Source: Rapana venosa
Lineage: Eukaryota; Mollusca; Gastropoda; Neogastropoda; Muricidae
Assembly (NCBI GenBank): GCA_028751875.1
Contig: CM054134.1
Location: forward strand, 46,706,345-46,770,344
DNA length: 64,000 bases
Direction: 5' to 3'
A program made the translations under genes and the position numbers. Of this stretch, positions 38,528-51,885 are shown in pieces (within the stretch, counting starts at the first letter, position 1; every line of letters begins with the position of its first letter). The notes under the pieces were generated by a model that was not told the DNA's origin, did not search any database, and worked only from the letters and a program-made list of their open reading frames with translations.

Positions 38528-38953
38528 TGTGTGTGTGACGTGTATACAGTGTAGCCTAACATGTTTTCTGTTGTTATTGTTACAGTTAGGCCTATTACAG
38601 CAGCTTCCAAATTTTAGTTGCTGCTAAAAGGTTTCTGTTTTCATTTTTTTCTGCCCTCCTGATCACAGATCTATGCAAGTAAAAGTAAAACACAATGTTA
38701 ACTGATTCTGTGAAGCTGTTATTGCCTAATCAGGCTGATCACGCGCCTGTGAATAGTAGGCCTGGCCTACTGTAGGCCTATCCTGGACTGAAACAATTGC
38801 GAAACGCGGAACCATAACCCGATCTCAACTGTCTATCGCGTAAAACTGAATGTACCCTCTAAAAGGAAAGAAACTAAACACTTTAAGCATACATTACCTT
38901 TCCACAGCGAAAATTAAGACACCACCTTGAGCGTGAGCGGTATTTAGCGACAT
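26684..38953 (-). CDS. WBP2: WW domain-binding protein 2 (GRAM domain adaptor), 7 exons, complete
   Basis: This is an adaptor that binds WW-domain proteins (YAP/TAZ, NEDD4-type ligases) and acts in transcriptional co-activation. Exons, in transcription order: 38953-38898, 35873-35768, 34236-34098, 33275-33183, 31914-31771, 30974-30885, 26877-26684. Phases join at every GT-AG junction, giving 822 nt (273 codons plus stop) against about 261 residues in human. The N-terminal GRAM domain (about 1-125) has the start MSLNTAHAQGG, then EMEFEG, KGKKKGRVYLTTHR, DVMQSF, PIFGANYIKG and FTHGGAIEFGQ. The C-terminal half is Pro/Tyr/Ala-rich, with PPxY motifs at residues 140-143 (PPPY), 155-158 (PPAY), 189-192 (PPPY) and 252-255 (PPAY). 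Donors of exons 3 and 6 are GTCAG rather than GTRAG. The start is the family-typical MSLN, and there is an in-frame TGA after VPSS. Confidence 0.94.
28440..28805 (+). repeat. About 190-bp imperfect tandem duplication, WBP2 intron 6
   Basis: Block 1 (about 28440-28605) and block 2 (about 28630-28805) share acattcctgtrtgt, aagtattkcaacaaat, agtttcaaaacat and aataaattttgaaacct-like segments in order. A shorter sub-repeat (acattcctgtatgtgtctgt) is at about 28606-28625. Confidence 0.7.
29527..29715 (+). mobile_element. tRNA-headed SINE-like repeat in WBP2 intron 6
   Basis: ttatctggcggttagaact resembles an A box and gagtttgattctcc a B box. gagactccgaatcaaag and cccttgcacacaggttaac loosely follow the family-1 body. 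Strongly diverged. Confidence 0.45.
35005..35260 (+). mobile_element. tRNA-derived SINE, different family, in WBP2 intron 2
   Basis: ggcacagtggctagcaccct (A-box-like) and gttgccggttcaattccca (B box) make a tRNA-like head. The body ttcggactccagcgggatat is unrelated to family 1. No TSD was found by eye. Confidence 0.6.
36822..37137 (+). repeat. (TG)n microsatellite blocks, WBP2 intron 1
   Basis: Several TG blocks interrupted by unique sequence at about 36875-36965. They produce Cys/Val-only frames that are not genes. Confidence 0.9.
38492..38537 (+). repeat. (CG)10(TG)13 tract, Z-DNA-prone, WBP2 intron 1
   Basis: A pure alternating purine-pyrimidine tract of 46 bases, half CG and half TG, lies about 360 bases inside the gene from exon 1. 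Confidence 0.9.
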
Positions 38954-39774
38954 GATTACTAACACCAAAACACTGTCTCTGAAACGCTGGTTCTGTGCTG
39001 TTCGCCTATGTTATTGCCAGAAATTCTGACGTCACTGTCACAAACTCCCTAACTAAAATCTTTATCCTTTATCCCGATCCTTTGCTTCATAAAATAGTAT
39101 TTATTATTTATTCTGAACCAAAATTAGTTTTAAAAACACACAAACTTTTTAGAACATTTCAAAACTCGGCACAGCAATCAGAAAAATCAAAGAAATTAGA
39201 CACTGGATTTAGATTGTGCAACCGTGACCTTTTGAGTTCAAGGCCAATCAACCTCCAAACACAGAAGAGTTTTGTCAGGCGAGTTAGTTCCAATGACGAT
39301 GGTCTGACTCAGTGATCATGCTCATAATGCTAAGTATTTGCATGAACCGTGTAAAATGCATACACCGGTGACATTATTTGGTTGGAAATTCTTATTCTTT
39401 CAAGAGTTTGTGAGCAATGCACGTTTGTGAATGTAACACCAACAACACCAGCAGTGAGCATGACAGCAACAGCAGTGTGCACCACTGTGCAATTCTAAGT
39501 GAAACTGAAAACTCAGCTGATTAGTTGAACTTGGAACTTGAACTGTGGTGATTTAAGCTGTTTTAACAAGCAGTAATGGTTCATGGTATCATCATGAATG
39601 TGTTAATGATCGGAATTAATGCATAGAACAGTCCTGTTAGCAGCATATAGCCTTGGCAGTTTGTTAAAGGCTGCATTGAATTGTTAAAACCCACCAGACA
39701 GAACAAATCACTTCAACACAGTGTCATTACCTCAACAGTCCTATGATCTTTCAACCAGTCCCACAGTAAGTTCA

Positions 39775-39860
39775 ACTCAGGGTGTAGCATAGTTGGTAGA
39801 GTATTTTGGTTTTTGTTTGAGGTTGCTGGATCAGTGTGTGGAGGGATGCTCTGAATCATC
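39775..39860 (+). mobile_element. tRNA-like SINE head
   Basis: gggtgtagcatagttggtag has an A-box-like core and ggttgctggatcagtgtgtg a poor B-box match. It is short and diverged, and could be a SINE relic. Confidence 0.3.
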
Positions 39861-41275
39861 TGATTTTACAGACAAAAATTATCAAAAGACAAAGAGTCCT
39901 ATATCCTGTCATTGTGTTGCATGCATTCATGATAGACTTTCAAACACAGCAGAGCATCCACATCTAGCTTGAAACTTGGGCTTCCCCTGACAAATGCGTC
40001 ATCACAAAGGCAACGCCACCCAATGTTTTCACAAAATAATTCTGCCTGTATTTGTGTACTGTGTGCATTGTTTTTATATTCAGCTGTTCATGGAGAATTG
40101 TTTTCTTCAAGAAGTTCAACAGAATTTTGCCAGAGATAACTTGACTGTCATTAGTGTGGGTTCTTTAAGTTTAACATCTGCATTATCTTTTTGTGTTCGT
40201 ACTTAACAATTTTTTTTTTATAGATTACACATAGCAAAGATCTTGGAAGTGTAGTAGGCCTAATGTTTGTGAGTAATAAAAAAAAAAAGTGGAAAAACAG
40301 CATGCTTCACTTTAAGTCGCAATGCTTAATAGTCAGTGAGTCATCAGCAAATATATATGATATTGATCATTCTTAAAAAAACGAAAAAAGGTTTTTCGTA
40401 TGAATTGTAATTGGTTTGTTATTGAATCTGTTTTGCATCAATTGGAATTGTATACAGTTGCTGAGTTAGTAACTTAGGTTGATTATAGAGTGCTCAGTTT
40501 AAAACAGAAGACTAATGTCATGGTAATTGATGCTTGTGCATTAATTTAATGTAGTATCAACTTCCAGTGCCACAGGGTTGTTGCCCTTTCATGTGATTTT
40601 CTGTATGTCAGAGCAAAATCACGGTTTTTCAGCATCACTGATATTATTTAAGACATCACCCATAAGCTGATAAGGATAGGAAAACGGTGTTTTCTATCTT
40701 TTTTTGAAGAAGAAGAAATTGACATGAAAACATGAAAATGTTTACTTACTAGAACTTATCGGATGAGTTATCCTTCAAACAGACCAGAGATTATTGCGCT
40801 ATATCCCCAACCCCACCCCTTACCCCCATGCAAAGATGTAGACATTAGAGGGATGACCACCACTCCTAATCATCAACAACTCTGCCAGTGCCACACCTAT
40901 TGATCTGAATGAAAGTATAATGAAAAATCAGCTATTGATTAAGTCAGTGAGTCACTGAGTTAGTTGCCAGTGTATTAAGCTTGGTCAGCAAGAAAAAAGA
41001 AATAAAAAATGCATTACTACCACCTACAAAGTGTGTGATAGTACTAATTCTTGTGGAGTGGCCCCTTACAGATTTTGGTTGAACCAGTGCTCAGTGGAGA
41101 CAAGATTACTGATTAGCCATCTGGGGACTGCAATACTCTGTAAAACTGACACAGTGACAGCCTTGGAAAAGAATTGAACCTTAAGAGTCATGTCTGTCAG
41201 TGGGACATGAATGTGGTTACTAATACAGAGTTAGACATTCTCCTGAGAGACTGGACGTTTGAAATGTTTTATATA

Positions 41276-41278
<3 letters not shown>

Positions 41279-41337
<59 letters not shown>

Positions 41338-41485
41338 ATATGGTGTAATTTTTCCCTTTTTAAAGTTGTTTTTTCAGACAATAACATACTTCGTTTCATC
41401 ATTAGGAATGAATACAGGCAAACAGGGAACAAAAAGTCACATTCTGATAGCTAGGAAGCAAGCAGTTATAATAAGGACAACAGGG

Positions 41486-41525
<40 letters not shown>
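41279..41525 (+). repeat. (AT)n microsatellites
   Basis: Two AT arrays (about 41270-41341 and 41488-41525) with ordinary sequence between. Confidence 0.9.
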
Positions 41526-41867
41526 GTAAGGGACAGAGGTATATATTTCTGCTTGTGCAGACCTCTGCCATTCCTCATTTTGAAACGGTTAAGCAAGTAG
41601 TGTGGACTGCCAGCTGTGAAATAATCACAGATTTCTCGCATGGACGGAAAGTGCTTAAATGCAAGGCTCATAATCATATATTCCTCACGGAGTAAAATTA
41701 CAAACATTGTTTATAAATAATCTTTTACATTACATGTAAAATGAGGTTAATCTGATAATTATGAAGTGGATTTTGAAGCTTTGGTTTGTGAAAGATGCAC
41801 ATGAAATACATTTGATCTATTCTAATGCATGAACAGATGAAGTGTTGAGTGTATTTTACTATAGTAG

Positions 41868-42165
41868 GAGACAGATAGCTCATTAGTCAGAGCACTCGCT
41901 TTTCCCCAGCCAAGTTGAGCAGCGTCGAGCATGGTTACCCCTTGGATGGGTGACCGTTTGCGTGCCTTGGCTTCAGTATTCCCCCAGTTCACCCAGCTGT
42001 AAATGGGTGCCTGCCTCTTTAGTGTCAGGGAAGGTAAAGCAGTGATGGAGAGGAGATGGGTGTTGCCTTCAATATGCTGGTCCCTGGAGAAGCTGAGGTC
42101 CCCCCTACGACCTTGTAGGTTTTGGGACACCTTTACGGCTTTAGTGGCTTTACCTTTACCTTATT
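41868..42165 (+). mobile_element. Second copy of the tRNA/5S-like SINE
   Basis: It has the same order of parts as the copy at 48951: a tRNA-like head (gatagctcattagtcagagc), the 5S-like block (gagcagcgtcgagc, tggttacc, ttggatgggtgacc), the body aaatgggtgcctgcctcttt and a (CTTTAC)n-type end at 42150-42162. It is more diverged, with an interrupted 3' end. No clear target duplication is visible. Confidence 0.8.
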
Positions 42166-42499
42166 TGATGGATGGACTTTTTTGCAGTATGTTTAATGTT
42201 TGTATGTGATCAGTTAGTTCTGCTTGTATATCACCAGAAAAATAAATCTGTATTTTGTCACAGGAAATTCTGTTTGTATGTCATCAGGACATTCTCTCAC
42301 TTCCTCTGGTTAGTGAACAAAATGATATCATTAATGTTGGATCTAAATCAGTAAATGTAAACATTTTTACTTCAAATCTATCATTGTTATTAATTTTGAT
42401 GAATTGATTTTTAATGATTTGCATAGAAGCCAGCAACTGCCTGTAAGTGTAACATGCTTTGCTGTGTTAAACATTGCACAGTTGAAAGTAATCTATGAT

Positions 42500-42865
42500 C
42501 TCCCCTGTAGGGATGCCAGGGGCCCATCAATGTAAACAGCATCTCCACCTTCTGGAAATTATGTTCTAGGAATTCCTTCTTTTCTAACCTTCTCTTTAAA
42601 TCTTCCTCTTTTTTTTCTTTTCTTCCAGTCACCACTATCTTGTCTCTTTTCTGCCTTCTTGGTCCATTCTCCTGCCCTTTTCCCCCCAGAAAGACTTCAA
42701 AAATAACAATTACTCTTACACCAAAGTTAGAAGCACTGGGCCTGACTCACTGACTTGTCAGACACTTTGGCAGCACATTACATCTTTGCCTAAAAAATAT
42801 TCATGACAGACAACAGTAGTTGCTGTCTGAGTGTTTCAATGAAGAAGAACAAGAAGAAACAAATT
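42500..42865 (+). repeat. Interspersed repeat with 3' hairpin and GAA tail, copy 1
   Basis: Ordered landmarks: gggatgccaggggccc, aacagcatctccaccttctg, tctaggaattcct, gccttcttggtccattctcc, gcctgactcactgacttgtc, then the hairpin cagacaacagtagttgctgt-ctg and aatgaagaagaacaagaag. It ends about 25 bases before the acceptor of the PPxY protein's first coding exon. It is probably a non-autonomous retroelement; its class is unknown. Confidence 0.75.
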
Positions 42866-42891
42866 GCTTAATACTTTTTTTTTTCAGGGCC

Positions 42892-45502
<2,611 letters not shown>

Positions 45503-47260
45503 GTGCTTTTTCGACGGATGATCCTTACTGCAATCAAAATTAAAAAAGGTCTGTACAAACTGATAAGTTCAGTATGGTTGTATTTGGTTATTGGCTGCTT
45601 TGTTTATGGAGACGGTAAAGTGATAGAAAGAGAGATTGACAGAGAGAGAGAGAACAAACAATGGAGAGAGAGAGAGAGAGCAAGCAAAAGACAGAGTGAG
45701 AGATGACCAGAAAGGAAGGATGAGAGGGCTGTGTCTGTGTATCGTGTGTGATTCTATGTGATAAAGAGACGTTGGAGGAAAAAAAAATTAATTTTTTTTT
45801 CTATTTGGTCAGTTTAACAAGCTTATTTCAGTTTGATGTGTATAAGTTTTATTTTATTTTTGTTTTGCCTTTATTCAAATTTATGTGATCCATTTATGAA
45901 TATGTCATTGAATAGTCATCTATGTTTAATGGCACATATTTTAATCATTTTTGTCTCTGCATACTGGCAAAAGTGACTACTGCTTTTGCTTGATATCTGA
46001 TATTTGTCACTACAGGAGGAGTACTTAAAGATGACAGAAATATCTCGATTAAAAAAAAAAAAAGTTCAGTTATGAATGTGCTTTAGAATTACATATATAT
46101 GGACATAATTACTAGTCACAGATATAAATAATGTTGGGAATGACAAAACCAGGAAAGAACAGAAAATTCAATTAAAAAAATAAGTGTTGGTGAAGAAAGG
46201 AAATGAATGGGGGACAGGAGAATTAAAGACAAATCCCTTTTTCTTGGTTTTGAGCATACTTATGAATGGTATCTGGGGAATGTGATGTCCATTATTTTTC
46301 TCAACCATACCGTCATAGTTGAACACCAATTTACTGTATTTAGACTGCATTGAGTGGAATGGCATGTTTATGAAAACAAAACGGAACATGTACGTGCATT
46401 CCTCTGTACATGCAGTGGTGGTGGTGGGGGCTGACTAGGTAACAAACAGCATGAGTTCAGACAAGATCTTGAAGGTTGAAGTCATGATGCATTGACAATC
46501 AAAAAGTAAGGAAGATGATATAAACTGAAAGAAAAAGATTTTTTTTTAAAAAGTCAAAATTTGTATTACAGTGTAATAGTATTATAGTAATAGTATTGTA
46601 GTGTGATTTAAAATTTTAAAAACCCATACAAATGCATATCTTTGAACAGATTTTGGGTGGTTTTTTTAAAAAAGAAGTACTTTGTGTGTATTTGTTTGTA
46701 AAGTTGTCTAGGTTTTATTTGATCATAAATTTATTTGGGGGGTTTTTGGTTTGTTTTTTTAAAAATCAATTTAACTTTTATCTTGTTGTTAGTTGTTGCT
46801 TGGTGTGTATCAATATCCTAGTGCTTACTACTTCTGACATGACCCATCATGTTTTCACTCCATCCATAGAGCTTAACAGCAGTCCCCAGGAAAGCAGCAG
46901 AAGCTGGTCGCCATGAAGCCCCCAACTAGAAGAGGCCCAGCTGTGCTGCTGAGTTGTTGTAGTGGTACATTTATTGATCAACATATAAAGCACACATATT
47001 TTCTAAGCCCCCCACCCCCACCATTTTTACAACAAAAATAGTTTCATCTTGAATCCAGGCTGATTGAGATGCCCACTGTAGAATTGCAGCCATTATAGTA
47101 GGTTTTTAGCCACCACATAAGTGGTTCAGGAAATTTGAGCTATTTTCAAGGCTTAATATGCGTAAATATTGGACTATGTGGCACCAGCGTACTGAGGTGT
47201 AGTTAGCAACTAGTGAAGAATCATACAAAGGCTCTGCGTCTGATGAGCATTGAACCAGTG
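45503..47260. other. 3' UTR and intergenic DNA after the PPxY protein gene
   Basis: Includes a (GA)n run near 45635-45705 and ATTAAA next to a short A-run near 46050, a possible poly(A) signal. No further exon is evident except the weak candidate at 46869. Confidence 0.4.
46869..46915 (+). other. Possible alternative terminal exon of the PPxY membrane protein
   Basis: An AG at 46867-46868 after a pyrimidine-leaning stretch is followed by a frame that fits the phase of the exon ending at 43985 and reads ELNSSPQESSRSWSP before a TGA. It would replace the PPxY tail. Only phase agreement and a plausible acceptor support it, so it may be chance. Confidence 0.2.
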
Positions 47261-47274
47261 TTCCTGTAGTCTAC

Positions 47275-47501
47275 TCTGTGTTGTGTCGGTGTTGTGTCCT
47301 TGGGAAAGACACTTTACTCCTATTTTCCTCACTCCACCCAGGTGTACAAGTGGGTACCAGCTCTGCTGGGGAAGTATCTGGCGACAGACTAGCGTCCTGT
47401 CACAGGGGTGGTGAAAAACCATCAGTTCGCTTAACGCTACAGAAACCGGGATAAGCTCCGGCTCTATGGGCCTTCTGGCTCGAAAGAACATACTTTTTTT
47501 T
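47275..47501 (+). mobile_element. SINE-like insertion with 14-bp TSD and T-rich tail
   Basis: A 227-bp insertion is flanked by perfect ttcctgtagtctac repeats at 47261-47274 and 47502-47515. It contains tgtccttgggaaagacactt, cacccaggtgtacaagtggg, gactagcgtcctgtc and aaaccgggataagctccgg, and ends in gaacatac(T)n. No tRNA or 5S head is visible, so it is 5'-truncated or from a headless family. Confidence 0.75.
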
Positions 47502-48950
47502 TTCCTGTAGTCTACAATTGCCAAGTGCTCAGTCCTTTGTGCTAGCGTTGTGGGATATGCACAAGACATCTGACGGTGGGGAGATATTAAAGGTAAGTGT
47601 ATTTATGAATTAACTGATTTTTTGTTTTGTTTTGTTTTATTATTTCATGACATTCAGGTGTCTAAGTTCTATTTGACAGTGGTTACAAACTTCCAGAAAA
47701 GCTGCCTGAGATTGCATTATTGTATATCCGTTTTGGTTTTCTTATAATTTGATATTTTAGTTGGTTTTGTTTAATCAGGGATAGGTTGTGTGTGTGTGTG
47801 TGTGTATGTGTGTCAATGCACATGCATGCATGCGTGCTTATGTTTGAGAGAGAGAGAGAGAGGGAGATGAAGTAAAGCATTTATTTGATGTTGGGATTGG
47901 AATCTGCCAGTGTGTCCTTGTTTTTATCATTGTACACCAAAGTGTATTCATTTACCTCTATAAAAGGGAAAAAAACATGTTCATATTTCCACATTTACCT
48001 GTCCTTGTATTGTCAACATATTTTTCCTAATACAAATAAGATATTGTTATTTTCCTTTTTTTTTCTTTTTGGTACCATGACATGGGAAGAAGTCCACTTT
48101 ATATATATTTATATGTATGTATGTATGTATGTAAAAGCAATGTATCAGCAGTTATATGACTGTAGGTTGTTAAACATTTGCTTTGAAATGCTTGACTATT
48201 TAATAATATTTTGCATTCAGAGTGAACCACACTAAAATTACAACCCCCCCCAAAAAAAAAAAAAAATGAAGAAATCAAAAACATAGGAATATCTTTTCTT
48301 CTATGCCAGCCCTTTTCTGCAAGTATGAAAAATATTTCTTGTTGAAAAAAAACCAAAAAATTGAATCACTTGCCACCGTCACCTTTCCAACTCTGGAAAA
48401 ATAGAAATCATTTTTCCATTCTGAATGTTCCAACAGTGGCAGTTCTGGCAGTAAAAGAAAACATATAAAAATAAACCAACAAACAACAGGGTTGAAAGGT
48501 TCTATCTGTATAGTAGTAAAACAGTCACTAACCTTTTCAGTGAGTGTGAGAATTTGTTTGAAACTCTCATGTGAATTTACTATTTATTAATGACAGGTGG
48601 GCTTTTTTTCTTGCTTTTTTTGTGTGTGAAGGATTTATTGAAAATTTTACTTAGTACTTAATTTCCCTTCTTTTCATCACTGTTTTAAGAAAAATATATT
48701 TTTTGTCAAATTCTTTTACAAACTTTCCTTGTACACTTTTGTAGATTGTAGCAGGGAACACTGGAAGAGCACTGTCCCATCTAACCCCAGTGATGAGCAG
48801 CGCTTGGGGGAATATTGTGTCTATTTTAGGTTGGTTCAGATAAAAATTATTGTAAAATAATGTAAGCAAGATAGACACATATGTGTTCATATATTCTAGT
48901 TTCTATAAAAATTGAATGGTGCATATTTTCCAACCAGTCACAGCTAAGCG

Positions 48951-49250
48951 GACGGGACGGGATAGCTCAGTGGTCGGAGCACTCGCTTTCCCCCAGCCAA
49001 GTTAAGCAGCGTCGAGCGTGGTTACCAGTTGGATGGGTGACCGTTTGCGCGCCTTGGCTTCAGTACAGTTCCCCCAGTTCACCCAGCTGTAAATGGGTAC
49101 CTGCCCTCTTTAGGGTCAGGGAAGGTAAAGCAGCGAGGGAGAGGAGATGGGCGCCGCCCTCAATATGCTGGCCCTAGAGAAGTGAGGTCTCTGACGCCTC
49201 GCTCCCCTACGACCTTATAGGTTATGGGACTCCTTTACCTTTACCTTTAC
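48951..49250 (+). mobile_element. SINE with tRNA-like head and 5S rRNA-like segment, 11-bp TSD (best copy)
   Basis: The head gggatagctcagtggtcgga is like a tRNA acceptor/D-arm with A box. It is followed by ccaagttaagcagcgtcgag, then tggttacc, then ttggatgggtgaccg, which matches the 3' half of animal 5S rRNA (aagctaagcagggtcggg, tggttagtacttggatgggagacc) including its A, intermediate and C promoter elements. Then comes a unique body with cacccagctgtaaatgggta, and a (CTTTAC)n tail. Perfect 11-bp flanks cacagctaagc occur at 48940-48950 and 49251-49261. Confidence 0.85.
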
Positions 49251-49439
49251 CACAGCTAAGCAAGGGGAGTAATACATGGACCAAGGGAGTAATTGTTTGA
49301 AGAAAGTTTTGTTTAGTTTTGCTTTTTATTTTTTCAGGTGGAAAAGGGTGGGGGGTTTTTGTTTGTGTGTTGTTGGGTTGTTGTTTTTTTGGGGGGGAGG
49401 GGCTTGTGTCTGATTTCTTTTTCCCCCGTTTTTGTTTTC

Positions 49440-49560
49440 AAAGATTTCATGGGACATATATCTTTATATCTGTTAAGTGCTCTGATTTGTAATTACAATA
49501 TATAGCACTCTATAAATTCCATATATTATTATTATTATTATGATTATTATTATTATATAT
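49440..49560 (+). mobile_element. 3' LINE fragment with (ATT)n tail
   Basis: tgttaagtgctctgatttgt, aattacaatatatagcactc and tataaattccatatattatt with an ATT array follow the module described at 55985-56250, diverged. Confidence 0.6.
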
Positions 49561-51576
49561 TCCTTATCTTATAAGAATATTGTTTTGTAGCGTAATACCT
49601 GGATCCTGCATATTGTGTTGCCTTGTATGTGGAACCTGTACCAAGAAATATTACCAGACAGTGTTAATCACCAGAATCATTATTTACTGGCCAGAACAAT
49701 GTCTTCATATGGTTATTGTTACTAACTTTCCTGTTCTCATTGCAAATTGACTTGGTTTACTCCTATCAACTCTGTGAAGCTTTTAGAAAGTGTCATTTGA
49801 ACCAATTTGCTGAGTGTGTTGTAATTTTGATATGAACCAAAGGTTGTTTGTTTCTTGATGCATTGTGAAAACCATCATTTGACCTTTTGAACCATTTTTA
49901 CTTGATATTTGAGAAAAGGTTGTGATAGAATCATCTCAGTTTAATTTGTATTTGTGTTGTTGTTGGTGTTGGTTTTTTTCATGTTTAAAGTACAGCATGT
50001 GATGGCTTTTTCAAAGTTGTGTTTTGAATTTTTTTTTAACTTCGTTTTTGTTTGTGCGTTTGTTTCTCCTCTTTCTTTGGGTGTTTGTTCAGGGTTGGGT
50101 TTTTTTATATTTATCATAGCATCCAGAAAACTGTTTTCTTTGTTGTTGAATTGGTTGATGCTCCTGGATTTGCTACAAACTTTGTTGCTGTTCTTTGCCT
50201 TTCTTCTCTGGTTCATCACTGATTTGTTCTGTTATAGCCTTGATAGCTTGTAGGGTGTTTTTCCAGGCCTTTTAAGTGTTCTGTTAATGAATCTCCTGCT
50301 TCAAATTCTTTATTTTGTGAAGTCAAAGAGATGCGGTGTATAGAGCTTTTCAGTTTGAGCTGACTTTTGAAACACTGTTCATGTACTGCACTTAGAATAA
50401 CTGTTTAAAAAAAATGGGAAGATATGTGTATCAGTATTTTTTTAAATTTTCACTGAAGCCTTCCGAAATGAAGCAGTTCTTACAAAGTGCACATTTTCCT
50501 TTTTACAGGTGCAATTTTTTTTAAAAAAACTAATAGTTGTTGTATTATATGTATGTGTCGGTTGAACAGGTGTTGGTGACCCCATCCACCATTGTCTTGT
50601 AAATTAATTAATAGCTGTTATTTGGCCCTTGTGTCAACTTTACAGTATTGTATGAATTTGATTGGGACATGTTTTACACAGCTTAATTTTGCACCCAAGG
50701 GGCATTTTTCAGAGACTGTGTACTGTTCTTTACATGATTTGTACACCTGTGATCTTGTTCTGGTTTGGGCATTTCTGAGAGAGAAGGTTGAGTGAAGACA
50801 AAGAAATGCAAATGGTTTATTTAATACCTTTGGCCCAAAGTACAAGCTTCAGAAATGGTGTTATGACCAAAAAAAAGAGTCAAATCTGGCATTCAAAAAC
50901 AAAGAAAAAGAAAAGAAAATAGACCAGCAGAGGTTACAGAGACCAACAGAAGTTAAAGAGATCAACAGAAGTTACAGAGATAGGCACAGAAGGAGGTTCC
51001 ATTGTCTGGACTAGACAGATGGGCTAAGCTTGATTGAAAACATTTTTTAAAAAATAGCAGATATAAATGAATAAGATGATATCAGAGCAAAATGAAGAAG
51101 TAATGCTTTGTAGTTCAAATTCCCATTGCATCAGTGGATTGCTGGCAAATTGTAAACTTGTGTGTTGTTTCTTGAATATTTATGTGAGACAGTAATGTTG
51201 ATGGAAAATAATTCAATGACAGCTCAAGACTGTAACTGAGTACAAATTGCTCGCAGACCTTTTTGAATCTCATATTGCAAGTTTTGTTTTTGAAAGGTGG
51301 ATGAGAAATTTATTCCACCATCAAACTTGATTTAGAAATCCACAGACTTTTGTCTCTTTCTTTCCTGTTACAAGATATAATAAGGAAGATTCAATCTGTA
51401 CATTATAAGATCTGTGATACCCCATTCAACTCGTATTGACTTAATTCAAGAATGAATTTTAAAATCACAAATTTTTTGGGAGGAAGCTGCAATGAATAAA
51501 GTAATAATGGATCGTTGTTTTTGTATCACTACGGATATCCCATGCTGTTTAGATTATAGCAGACTTTTGTAATTTG
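49561..51576. other. No gene seen
   Basis: AT-rich unique DNA and the 21-bp tandem repeat at 50928. Frames in the T-rich part (about 49960-50250) are composition-driven. Confidence 0.5.
50928..50985 (+). repeat. 21-bp tandem repeat, 3 units
   Basis: accagcagaggttacagag, accaacagaagttaaagag and atcaacagaagttacagag follow each other. Confidence 0.8.
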
Positions 51577-51885
51577 GCGTGGGGGTGGGGAAGCCTAGCA
51601 GTTAGAATGCTGTGCTGGTGATCTGACGACCTGGGTTTGAGCCTTAGAGTTGACATCAGTACCAACTGCACTCCCCAAAACGTCCTCTGGGTGAGACTGT
51701 GAACTGAGGTTCAGTGTGTGAATACACAGAGAACAGACTTTGCAGTGTTAAAACCCATTTTGCATTTCAAAAGAGTAGGCCATGGCACGCCAGTAGGAAT
51801 GTATGACAAATTTGTAAAGAAATGCTTGCACACAGGTGTTGTATTTTGACACCATGCACAAAGTCAGAATAAGGCCACTTTAATG
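51577..51885 (+). mobile_element. tRNA-derived SINE, family 1, diverged
   Basis: The head gaagcctagcagttagaatg and tgggtttgagcc, then gagactgtgaactgaggttc, aagagtaggccatgg and tatgacaaat, follow the family-1 order with many substitutions. Confidence 0.7.

Larger units (their letters stand above)
38954..41867. other. Intergenic between WBP2 and the PPxY protein gene
   Basis: Apart from the SINE head at 39775 and the AT arrays, it is unique AT-rich DNA. It must hold the WBP2 promoter, and it or DNA further upstream must hold the 5' UTR exon of the plus-strand gene. I cannot locate either by eye. Confidence 0.4.

Noticed and set aside
48960..49070. Functional 5S rRNA gene
   Set aside because: Only the 3' half is 5S-like, with several changes. 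It is embedded in an interspersed element with a TSD and lacks the 5' half and a T-run terminator.
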